Shown here: one piece after another, positions 36,001 through 42,390 of the stretch
How positions within the stretch are numbered: the first letter of the stretch is position 1
Layout of the letters: the number at the start of each line of letters is the position of its first letter
Source of the DNA: Nodosilinea sp. FACHB-141
GTDB taxonomy: Bacteria > Cyanobacteriota > Cyanobacteriia > Phormidesmidales > Phormidesmidaceae
Reading direction: 5' to 3'
DNA: 64,000 nt
NCBI RefSeq assembly: GCF_014696135.1
Contig: NZ_JACJPP010000011.1
Coordinates: 124,001-188,000 of the forward strand
Program-made: the position numbers and the translations under genes
The notes under the pieces: generated by a model
The model's database searches: none
What the model saw: only the letters and a program-made list of their open reading frames with translations
What the model was told of the DNA's origin: nothing

Positions 36001-36642
36001 TTCTGGCCCCAAAGGATTGGCCGCAATTAGCAGTTTGAGCTGACCGCGATCGACCACCAGCTGTACCCCCGCCGCCCAGTTGGCCAGCCAGCGCCCCAGG
36101 TTGACAATGGGCTGCCCCACGGTGGTTTGCTGCACCACCACCAGCCCCAACCAGCCGAGGGCCACATGCCCCGCCGCCTGCCCCACTGGAATCTGGCCCA
36201 ACACCGCCAGAGCAAACACCACGGCCAGCAGGCTGAGCAGCGCCAGTAGCCGCAGCAGCGGCACGCCCAGATAGGGCATGGCCCCCAAAAAGCTAAACAT
36301 CAAAGGCAGATAGCTCAAGGCTAAACTACCCTGCACTACCCGCCAGGGAATCGGTTGATCGAGCAGCCAGCGACTCACCATCCAAATGCTGAGCACCCAA
36401 AACAGATAGCCTGCTACAAACAGCAGGGCCGACAGCACCAGGCTGAGCACAAACCGCAGCGGCTTGACTCGGTTGACAAAGAGCACAATGCCCTGACCCA
36501 CCGCCTGGGAAAAGCCCGCGACAAACACCAGCCCCAGGACGATGCTGTCGGGCATCTGGTGAAAGACTTGAAAGGCTTCTGGGTCTAATCTCAGCACCCC
36601 TCCCACTAGCTGCCAAAGGGTGTTGAAGGCAGGGTCAGCCAT
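33031..36642 (-). CDS. Large membrane protein with hydrolase-like middle and conserved C-terminal domain, 1203 aa
   Basis: Residues about 15-200 contain several membrane helices reminiscent of Yip1-type segments, and two more helices lie near 255-320. A middle domain has PLTLIGYSGGGQIAV with a GxSxG nucleophile elbow at Ser461 and SLAGVIGGNGRV, pointing to an alpha/beta-hydrolase fold. The C-terminal third has GDRQWGFLGTRPVSD, a long helical part and GPANNCAQDSNQAM with Cys1067, resembling a second, thiol-type active site. I do not recognise the whole protein. ATG 36642 overlaps the PHP gene stop by 8 bp; ATG 36687 would add 15 residues. The two genes are translationally coupled. Confidence 0.7.
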   Translation of the reverse strand: MADPAFNTLWQLVGGVLRLDPEAFQVFHQMPDSIVLGLVFVAGFSQAVGQGIVLFVNRVKPLRFVLSLVLSALLFVAGYLFWVLSIWMVSRWLLDQPIPWRVVQGSLALSYLPLMFSFLGAMPYLGVPLLRLLALLSLLAVVFALAVLGQIPVGQAAGHVALGWLGLVVVQQTTVGQPIVNLGRWLANWAAGVQLVVDRGQLKLLIAANPLGPELPGAIPTHISATPLPGALLKPRSRRLTLLWIYGGLGLLALVVALSLEPLRGLMTQWYGQSRPARWFADLIWIGAIALVVGAMLAPLEALGWWAGWYGDGSPPPETPKTDGATTKLPRRYIVYLDGISQATADYQPSVARYLDELDHKLPDDITLVKGLISYSVLNRSLTENRPLAFFWRGVETLTRRLGPWVGMIINIRNILIVAVSADQRFGPIYNQGVAQQVYESLLENGYPVQGGIPLTLIGYSGGGQIAVGIVPFLKRALGAPIEVVSLAGVIGGNGRVMEAEQLYHLVGSRDPVERLGPIMFPRRWAIAPLSYWNRAKRKGKISFISLGPVGHQVPGGVLDDQAFLPDGRSHLQQTLDLTLDIVAGDLRQYLDIQKIQVVNPGDYYRFQSAPFNHPSYYPVQQTLPAPQYRPVGDWLGRLILPNAHERLQLEGVWFELLHTPPAYQHYLGQRVHLRWRCNPGLKKRFQAVTRDIHFSAEAEASHREGMIVPTRLNHWRLVTPLESLAGAHPVDDIIVKLPDPVIVEAIASDEWSTLPLTPHSPTPSLTLTIGNEPIQIAGLYYALVQFLSPVAGANDRYHVVHYNPDTQTFDGLKETVRLPQVVPDGDGIEPSTSRDLERSPLNSTGWYIHGAQAHDGEFVVQALRPRRLFQLRPDRTIASARQGRQHLHRESWENLEQKKGTTESVLIDPKTPSEQAAIAEWQEGDQALLVHVYGGIGGQKREPAARGPVYFGHFAYGIATVAREPLTQELQFDIHYHQVYTHNQRGLVAGTLDWSKYMGDRQWGFLGTRPVSDILIKLPAYTEPFDFNGAAWAALDDLRIELELMTARYRTGDGTGVTYVGPANNCAQDSNQAMYASAAHLEAAVIAHRTTLKAWEANNPDQAQQFQQLLDLRRHLQQKLLPFGSARADWADERESLGSNLSDFPLQTVGRGLLSWRTMLPRKASDTITQLCLRYGASLWVLRTNQVGGHDPTIEPIAPVTL
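34338..34383. repeat. G-rich short repeat inside the large membrane-protein gene
   Basis: GAGAGAGGGGGTAGGGGAGT and neighbouring units encode an in-frame Pro/Thr/Leu-rich linker (LPLTPHSPTPSLTLT) between two folded parts. The composition matches the intergenic G-rich repeats at 8657 and 22137. Confidence 0.5.
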
Positions 36643-37552
36643 GGTTGGGGCTCGGCAGGCGATTCTCCCCTGGAGAGGCTGCGCCATCGCCCAAAGTTGC
36701 TGCCAGAGTCGCTGCCGCTCGCTTGAGCGGGCTCAGCAACTCCAACGGCAAGTTGAGCTGATTCAGCCCGGCCGCCTCCTTGGGCTGATGCTTGGCCCTG
36801 GGGTTAGGAGTACTAGCTTTCGCTTCTGAAGGGCCGTGGAAGTCACTGCCGCCGGTCATCACGAGGTTGTGGTCACGGCAGTAGGTTTCTAAACGCCGAA
36901 TATCGCTGGGGCTGTGGTGGGGGTGGTAGACCTCGACCCCCATCAGACCGGCCTCCACTAGCTGAGGCAGGAGCGCATCGACGGTTGAGCCTTTAAATAA
37001 ATAGGGATGGGCCCATACCGGTACGGCCCCGCAGTCCCGCAGCAGCTGAATGCCTTCAGCGGCAGAAAATTTGTCGTACTGCACAAAGACGGGGCCATTG
37101 TCTCCCAGCCAGCGATCAAAGGCCTCCCGCTTCGAGTCGACATAGCCTGCTTTAACCAGGGCCGCCGCCAAGTGAGGACGACCGGGAGCCATATTGCCCG
37201 CCATGGCAGGTAGCTCAATGGGGTAGCCCAGTTCGGCCAGCTTTTCGACCATCTGCTGGGCGCGGCGGCGGCGACCTTCAATGCGCTCTACGAGTGGTGG
37301 TTCCAGGGATTCTCGATTGGGGTAAAAGCCCAGGATGTGCAGCGATCGCCCGTTCTCCACGGTGCTCAGCTCGACCCCTGGCACCACCTCTAGGGCATCT
37401 CCGGCGGCGGCGATCGCGTCATCCCACCCGGCCACGGTGTCGTGGTCAGTAATCGCCAATGCCTTCACCCCCGCTGCGATCGCTGCTGCTACGAGTTCAG
37501 CGGGGGAGAGAGTGCCGTCAGAAAAGGTGGTGTGGCTGTGCAGATCGAGCAT
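36635..37552 (-). CDS. PHP domain phosphoesterase, 305 aa
   Basis: Cytosolic metal-dependent phosphoesterase. The PHP motifs are all visible: LHSHTTFSDG at the N-terminus, ITDHDT, GVELST, WAHPYLF and GGSDFHG. The arrangement resembles the 3',5'-nucleoside bisphosphate phosphatase/5'-3' exoribonuclease branch (RNase AM type) rather than histidinol phosphatase. The substrate is an inference. The last 50 residues are Pro/Ala-rich. Its stop overlaps the start of the large membrane-protein gene. Confidence 0.85.
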   Translation of the reverse strand: MLDLHSHTTFSDGTLSPAELVAAAIAAGVKALAITDHDTVAGWDDAIAAAGDALEVVPGVELSTVENGRSLHILGFYPNRESLEPPLVERIEGRRRRAQQMVEKLAELGYPIELPAMAGNMAPGRPHLAAALVKAGYVDSKREAFDRWLGDNGPVFVQYDKFSAAEGIQLLRDCGAVPVWAHPYLFKGSTVDALLPQLVEAGLMGVEVYHPHHSPSDIRRLETYCRDHNLVMTGGSDFHGPSEAKASTPNPRAKHQPKEAAGLNQLNLPLELLSPLKRAAATLAATLGDGAASPGENRLPSPNHG

Positions 37553-37594
37553 TGCAGAGTAGCTACTTTCTTTCCATTGTGCCGTATATGCCCG

Positions 37595-38188
37595 CTACGC
37601 CGCTGCCGTGGCCTGGTCAATGGCCTTTTCTACCAGAGCTTTTGCCTTTTCGTCGAGGGCTAACCAGTCGATTTCACCATCCTCGTCGAGCAAAGCTGGA
37701 TCCACTGAAACGGGCTGCTGAGGCTGGTAGTTGTCGAAGCACACCTCAAAGCACAGTTCCCAAACGTCTAGGGTTGCCGTGCGAGACTCCTCAGCTGCGG
37801 CTTCGCCGGCGCTCTGGGTCAGCCGCAGCTCATAGCCAGGGGCTGGAGTAGGCAGCTGACTGAGCTGCTGGCGAATAGCTTTTTCGTCATCTGGGGAAGC
37901 CTCAGAGAGCTGGGCGGCTAAATCACGAACTTGCTGGCGCTGCTCAGGGGTGGCATCGCCGGGCCAGCGCAGCTGCTCTAGATAATCGGTACGCCAGTCG
38001 AGGGTTTCAGTGTGTTTGCGAATATTGTCGACTACGCGAATTAGGCAAGGCTGCATGAGCTCAGCCGCTTGGGCTTCATCGGTGGGAGAGGCAAAGGTTA
38101 GCATAGCGAAACCTAGGACAGCGTCGGTGCGTCGATCTGGGTTGGCCCAGCTGAGATCAATCTCGCCAGTGCAACCGCGTGACAGCAT
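37595..38188 (-). CDS. Conserved hypothetical cyanobacterial protein, about 197 aa
   Basis: Soluble, acidic protein. It begins MLSRGCTGEIDLSWANPDRR and includes CLIRVVDNIRKHTETLDWR, a Gln/Ala-rich helix, YELRLTQSAGE, and a C-terminal DEDGEIDWLALDEKAKALV. I believe it is a cyanobacteria-specific family, without known role. ATG 38188 is preferred to an in-frame start at 38206. The gene is divergent from the small membrane gene at 38282. Confidence 0.65.
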   Translation of the reverse strand: MLSRGCTGEIDLSWANPDRRTDAVLGFAMLTFASPTDEAQAAELMQPCLIRVVDNIRKHTETLDWRTDYLEQLRWPGDATPEQRQQVRDLAAQLSEASPDDEKAIRQQLSQLPTPAPGYELRLTQSAGEAAAEESRTATLDVWELCFEVCFDNYQPQQPVSVDPALLDEDGEIDWLALDEKAKALVEKAIDQATAAA

Positions 38189-38281
38189 TTTAGCTGACCC
38201 CTGCACCTGCGAAATTCGTCTGCCCCTGCTTCAATAGAAGGCGAGAGGGCAGCCTTGCACTGCCGTCACCCCCGAGGACCT

Positions 38282-38863
38282 ATGCCCCAGCGGCCTTTCC
38301 ATAGCCCCGGTGCCGGGCTTGAATATCGCTTGCTGATGGCCCTGATCATGGCCAGTGCTGCCCTGGTCACGGTGCTGTTGATTCAGCTATTGCTGCCCTG
38401 GCTAGTGGTTGGAGGGCTAATTGCGGGTGCCCTGTGGTTTTGGCGGCGGCAAAGAGCCCGAGATCGAGCGCTGCACCAAATTTTCTATGCCCAGGTTGCG
38501 GCCCATCAGGGGCGGCTTAGCGTGCTCGACTTTGCGATCGCCGCCCAGCTTACCGGCAGTGAGGCCCGCCGCTTTCTCGACCAGCGCGCCCAAGATTTTT
38601 GGGGCGACTTTGAACCTACCTCAAACGGGGATGTGCTCTACACCTTTCGTCCCACTACCCTAGACGCCGAGGTTGCAACGCTCCAGGTGCTCTCGCTCAC
38701 CGCTGCCGATCTAGCCCAGCGCTTGGGCTGCACCGAAGCTGAGTTGACTCAGCCGTCGGTGGCGGTGAATCTGCTGATATGGAGCCGCGATCGCGATCCC
38801 GACGGCTGTGGCTGGCGGTACGATGCTGGGCGCGATCGCTACTGGCCGGTACCAAAGGGTTAG
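38282..38863 (+). CDS. Membrane-anchored protein with winged-helix-like region, about 193 aa
   Basis: A hydrophobic hairpin (MALIMASAALVTVLLIQLLL, then WLVVGGLIAGALWFW) is followed by a basic turn RRQRARDRAL and a cytoplasmic part. This part contains QGRLSVLDFAIAAQLTGSEARRFL split over two helices, reminiscent of a helix-turn-helix, and the C-terminal WRYDAGRDRYWPV. I recognise no named family. ATG 38282 is chosen because an upstream start at 38255 would add only nine residues ahead of it. Confidence 0.65.
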   Translation: MPQRPFHSPGAGLEYRLLMALIMASAALVTVLLIQLLLPWLVVGGLIAGALWFWRRQRARDRALHQIFYAQVAAHQGRLSVLDFAIAAQLTGSEARRFLDQRAQDFWGDFEPTSNGDVLYTFRPTTLDAEVATLQVLSLTAADLAQRLGCTEAELTQPSVAVNLLIWSRDRDPDGCGWRYDAGRDRYWPVPKG

Positions 38864-39029
38864 GGGTACAAGTCAGGTTTCAGGCACAGCTTTCGCCTCT
38901 GAGCTGCGATCCGAAACCCGAAGCTCAAACTCCCCCTCAACCATGAATCTTTGACCAAATCCTTTACAAAATGGCCACCGTTTCTGAGCATGGTAAAGGT
39001 CTTTCACCACGCACTAGGAACAGGTATCT

Positions 39030-39479
39030 ATGGAACGCACTTTTTTAATGATCAAGCCCGACGGTGTCCAGCGCGGTTTGATCAGCAATATCATTGGCCG
39101 GTTTGAAACCAAGGGCTTCACCCTGGTGGGCCTCAAGTTTATGGCCGTCTCCCGAGAATTGGCCGAAAAGCACTACGATGTGCACCGCGAGCGCCCCTTC
39201 TTCGCCGGCTTGGTTGACTTCATCACCTCTGGCCCCGTGGTGGCTATGGTGTGGGAAGGCGAAGGTGTGATCGCCTCTGCCCGCAAAATCATCGGCGCGA
39301 CCAAGCCCCTAGAAGCTGAACCCGGCACCATTCGTGGCGACCTGGGTGTGACCGTAGGCCGCAACATCATCCACGGCTCCGACGCTCCCGAAACCGCCCA
39401 GGCCGAAATCGCCCTGTGGTTCACCGACAGCGAACTCGTCAGCTGGGAACCCGCCGCCAAGGGCTGGCTCTATGAGTAA
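39030..39479 (+). CDS. ndk: Nucleoside diphosphate kinase
   Basis: 149-residue cytosolic enzyme that transfers the gamma phosphate between nucleoside tri- and diphosphates through a phospho-histidine. It starts [18 protein letters not shown], and the active-site segment NIIHGSD carries the catalytic His. Length and motif order match the family exactly. The gene ends 27 bp before a perfect hairpin. Confidence 0.97.
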   Translation: MERTFLMIKPDGVQRGLISNIIGRFETKGFTLVGLKFMAVSRELAEKHYDVHRERPFFAGLVDFITSGPVVAMVWEGEGVIASARKIIGATKPLEAEPGTIRGDLGVTVGRNIIHGSDAPETAQAEIALWFTDSELVSWEPAAKGWLYE

Positions 39480-39506
39480 GAGACCTAGACAGGTTTCTTG
39501 AGCCAA

Positions 39507-39559
39507 TAGCGACAAACAGCGCAGCGTTCGTTTCACGGAGGCTGCGCTGTTTGTCGCTA
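39507..39559. terminator. Perfect 19-bp hairpin between convergent ndk and mtnC
   Basis: 39507-39525 (TAGCGACAAACAGCGCAGC) is perfectly complementary to 39541-39559 with a 15-bp loop. It lies between the stops of two convergent genes and most likely ends both transcripts, although no T-run follows the stem. Confidence 0.75.
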
Positions 39560-39572
39560 AATAGTGAGTGAA

Positions 39573-40286
39573 TTAAGCGTTGTCGAAATGAATTTGCAAT
39601 TCCCCAAAGTGACGAACTGTCGGCAAGTCTGAGTCAAAGTCTGGGGTGCCAGGACGCTGGACTGCATATACTTGCCAACCTGCATGCTGGGCGGCAGCCA
39701 ATTCTCCTGGGTGATCGGACAAAAACAGCAACTCCCCGGCAGCAATTCCTAGCGTATTAGCAATTTTTTCGTAGGAAGTTGCATCGACTTTGGCTCCGGT
39801 GGTGGTGTCGAAATACCCCTGAAAACAAGGGGTCAGATCGCCCACAATGGTATGGGCAAACAGTAGTTTCTGCGCTGCGATCGAGCCAGAGGAATAGATA
39901 TATAGCGGCACTCCTCGCCGGTGCCACTCCTGAATGTGGGCGGCAGCATCGTCATAGACGTGGCTGTAGTAGGCCTTGGTGCGGTAGCCCTCGTCCCAAA
40001 TCATGCCCTGCACGGCTTTGAGGGGGGTGACCTTTTGGTCAGCTTTGGCCCAGGCCAAAAGTTGGGCGATGCAGCCTTCTACAGATAGGTTGGCATCGCC
40101 CACCTCAGCCCGCACTTGGGCCAAAATGGCTTGCCCCTCAGCCGTGGGAGCGATCTCAGCCACAAAGGCCTCTAGCCGCTCCGTTGCGTAGGGGAACAGG
40201 GTATTTTTGACGAAGGCAATGTCGGTGGTGGTGCCTTCAATATCGAGCACGATCGCCCCTAGGGGTCGCTCTTCAAGCAAAAGCAT
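39573..40286 (-). CDS. mtnC: Enolase-phosphatase E1 (methionine salvage)
   Basis: 237-residue HAD-superfamily enzyme that enolises and dephosphorylates 2,3-diketo-5-methylthiopentyl-1-phosphate to the acireductone. Motif I is VLDIEGTTTDIAF (nucleophile Asp), motif II is YSSGSIAAQ, and motif III/IV is FLSDHPGELAAA. The ATG at 40284-40286 fits the family start; the open frame continues 47 codons upstream, but those lie inside mtnD in another frame. It overlaps the mtnD stop by 14 bp, so the genes are translationally coupled. Confidence 0.93.
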   Translation of the reverse strand: MLLLEERPLGAIVLDIEGTTTDIAFVKNTLFPYATERLEAFVAEIAPTAEGQAILAQVRAEVGDANLSVEGCIAQLLAWAKADQKVTPLKAVQGMIWDEGYRTKAYYSHVYDDAAAHIQEWHRRGVPLYIYSSGSIAAQKLLFAHTIVGDLTPCFQGYFDTTTGAKVDATSYEKIANTLGIAAGELLFLSDHPGELAAAQHAGWQVYAVQRPGTPDFDSDLPTVRHFGELQIHFDNA

Positions 40287-40824
40287 GGTACTGGGGATAT
40301 CCCTTAGCGATGGGGCTGTCGGTAAAGTGGGCCACCCAACCCTCGGGGTTATTGAACAGGCGAATGGCGGCGAACTGAGGTTCCTCACCCATGTCGAACC
40401 AGTGGGGGGTGTTGGCGGGTACGCCAATTAGATCGCCGGCGGTGCAGAGGGTGGCGTAGATTTTGTCGCCCAAGTGTAGGTAAAACACGGCCTGTCCCTC
40501 CACGAAGAAGCGCACCTCGTCTTCTTTGTGAATGTGCTCATCCAAAAACTTCTGCCGTAGCTCGGTCTTTTGCGGATGCTCTGGGTGCATGCGAATCACG
40601 TCGGCGGTGATGTAGCCGCTCTCGGCTTTGAGGCGATCGATATCTTTGGCATAGGCGGTCAGAATGGCTTCGGGGTCGGCCGCTGGGGGCAGTGGTGCCT
40701 GAGTCTGCCACTGCTCAAAGCGGACGCCAGCGCTGGCCAGGGCAGCGGCGATCGCGTCTGCATCCCGGTATTCATTCAGCAGGGTCGCGCCGTCTTGATC
40801 GCTAAAAACACGAAGTAGGGTCAT
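40273..40824 (-). CDS. mtnD: Acireductone dioxygenase
   Basis: 183-residue cupin enzyme acting on the acireductone made by MtnC. The metal-binding HxH-x3-4-E is in EHIHKEDEVRFFVEG, and the second His is in NTPHWFDMG. Depending on the metal, family members give the ketoacid of methionine (Fe) or an off-pathway product (Ni). It sits between mtnB and mtnC with a 51-bp gap to mtnB. Start MTLLRVF matches relatives. Confidence 0.95.
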   Translation of the reverse strand: MTLLRVFSDQDGATLLNEYRDADAIAAALASAGVRFEQWQTQAPLPPAADPEAILTAYAKDIDRLKAESGYITADVIRMHPEHPQKTELRQKFLDEHIHKEDEVRFFVEGQAVFYLHLGDKIYATLCTAGDLIGVPANTPHWFDMGEEPQFAAIRLFNNPEGWVAHFTDSPIAKGYPQYHAFA

Positions 40825-40875
40825 TGGAGTCAGTCCTTGAATTGAGGGTGTCCTGAAGGGATAAGCGAGTGGGGG

Positions 40876-41505
40876 CTAAACAAATTTTTGATCGAGCAGT
40901 AGGGCCTGCAGCGCACAGCTCACCAGCACCTCCAATGCCTCAGTGGCCATGCGCGCCTGGGGCACGGTGGCTCCCCAGCTATACAATCCGTGGCCCGCAA
41001 TCATATAGCCCACCGACGCTGGTGCCGCCTGTAGCTGAGTCAGCACGGTCTCGCTCAGAGATACCATATCTTGACTGTTGGCCACGATTGGGATGGCAAC
41101 CTCTCCATCATGGGTGGTAATACCCGGCAATGCTTTAAGCAATTCATAGTCTGTTAACACCAGGTTGTCTTGCCCCCGGCTCAGCAGCCAGCGAGAGAGA
41201 CTAACGCAGTCTATAGAATGGGTGTGCAGCACCGCGCCTACCTCTGGGTAGGCCAGGTAGAGACTGGTGTGCAGCAGCGTTTCGGCCGATGCCCGCTTCT
41301 CCGGGCTGAGGGGTTGCCCCTGGCTATCGACCACCATAATGTCGGCGGGGGTGAGCTGTCCCTTGTCGCGTCCCGACACAGTAATGGCTAACTGCCCCTC
41401 GGCCAGCCGAGCCGAGTAGTTGCCGCTGGTGGCCGGTGCCCAGCCTTTGCTGGCCAAGAAACCGCCTGCCTCTACTAACGACTGCGCGATCGCCTCAAAC
41501 TCCAT
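40876..41505 (-). CDS. mtnB: Methylthioribulose-1-phosphate dehydratase
   Basis: 209-residue class II aldolase-fold zinc enzyme that dehydrates methylthioribulose 1-phosphate. GWAPATSGNYSARL and LHTHSIDC (zinc ligands) are typical, as is the third ligand in MIAGHGLYSWG. It is the first gene of the mtnBDC operon; mtnA and the nucleosidase needed for the upper pathway are not in the window. The promoter should lie in 41506-41813, shared with the divergent CheY-like gene. Confidence 0.95.
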   Translation of the reverse strand: MEFEAIAQSLVEAGGFLASKGWAPATSGNYSARLAEGQLAITVSGRDKGQLTPADIMVVDSQGQPLSPEKRASAETLLHTSLYLAYPEVGAVLHTHSIDCVSLSRWLLSRGQDNLVLTDYELLKALPGITTHDGEVAIPIVANSQDMVSLSETVLTQLQAAPASVGYMIAGHGLYSWGATVPQARMATEALEVLVSCALQALLLDQKFV

Positions 41506-41636
41506 TCTCTAAGCCAGCCCTTACGGATAATTTTGACTCACTACTCTAACACCATTGGCCCCATCACCGATGTCGCCTGCCACAGCTGGCTAAGGGGAGC
41601 TGACCGCGGAACTGGTAACGCGATCGCTTCAAGCAA

Positions 41637-41658
41637 ACTGAACTGGATACAGTTCAGT
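41637..41658. promoter_or_regulatory. Inverted repeat in the mtnB/cheY-like intergenic region
   Basis: ACTGAACT (41637-41644) pairs perfectly with AGTTCAGT (41651-41658) over a 6-bp loop, midway between the two divergent genes. It could be a regulator binding site; no known motif is recognised. Confidence 0.35.
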
Positions 41659-41813
41659 ACCCTTGGCAACAGAAATTTCGCCGGTATTTTGGCATCAACA
41701 CAGCGATGTTTGGGTAATTATCAGGCCGTTGCGTATAAGTACGTTATGAAAAAGATTAATTTTTGGGCATAACTATAACAAGCACCCACATGATTTCAAG
41801 AGGTTGTTTGCAT

Positions 41814-42212
41814 ATGTCCACCTGCGCCGTCACCAAACAAACCGTCCTATCGGTGGATGACAGCTTAATTAGCCAGCAGATGATTAAACGCGCCTTGGAC
41901 AACAGCTATCGGGTGCTGCTGGCCGACAATGCGGTGGATGCGCTGACTGTAATTTCTCAAGAGATGATCGAAGCCCTGCTGCTCGATATCTCAATGCCCG
42001 GCATTGATGGGTTTGAGCTCTGTCGCACGGTGCGCAGTCTGCCCCGGTTCAAAAACCTACCAATTGTGATGGTCACGTCTCGCGATACTGAGGCCGACCG
42101 GCAAGAAGCCCGCATGGCGGGAGCTTCTGGCTATTTGACCAAACCCTGCGAACCTGAGCGGCTCAAAGCCGTCATGGGTAGGCTGCTGCCCAAAGGCCTA
42201 GCCACAAACTAA
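41814..42212 (+). CDS. CheY-like single-domain response regulator
   Basis: 132-residue stand-alone receiver. The acidic pocket is in LSVDDSLIS, the phospho-acceptor Asp58 is in LLLDISMPGIDG, the switch Thr in VMVTSRD and the conserved Lys in LTKPCEP. No output domain. It points towards the chemotaxis cluster and ends 180 bp from cheA, so it is a plausible phosphate acceptor of that CheA. ATG 41814 is chosen because AAGAGG lies about 9 nt ahead; an earlier ATG (41790) is possible. Confidence 0.88.
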   Translation: MSTCAVTKQTVLSVDDSLISQQMIKRALDNSYRVLLADNAVDALTVISQEMIEALLLDISMPGIDGFELCRTVRSLPRFKNLPIVMVTSRDTEADRQEARMAGASGYLTKPCEPERLKAVMGRLLPKGLATN

Positions 42213-42300
42213 CCTCAGCATCCCAAATCGCTGACCTGCTGCGAAGTCGCGTTTGAACCTTTCCCCAGCTCAAATTTGAGCACCTTTGCAATCCAATAGA

Positions 42301-42336
42301 GACCGGAAAAACTAGTTTTTCCGGTCTTTTGTTTTT
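42301..42336 (+). terminator. Intrinsic terminator of the CheY-like gene
   Basis: A 26-bp perfect palindrome (42301-42326, half-site GACCGGAAAAACT) is followed by TTTTGTTTTT. It separates the convergent CheY-like and cheA genes. Confidence 0.9.
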
Positions 42337-42390
42337 AGGTTCTTTTAGTACTTAAGACGGCTGGTCGGCTCTTTAGTGACTCGAAGGCTG

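Noticed and set aside
33031-36642. Intramembrane CAAX-type protease assignment for the large protein
   Set aside because: No EExxxR motif or paired conserved histidines are seen in its helices; the GxSxG and Cys sites point elsewhere.
41506-41813. SAM riboswitch ahead of the methionine-salvage operon
   Set aside because: I looked for the SAM-I core on the minus strand and found no matching conserved segments.
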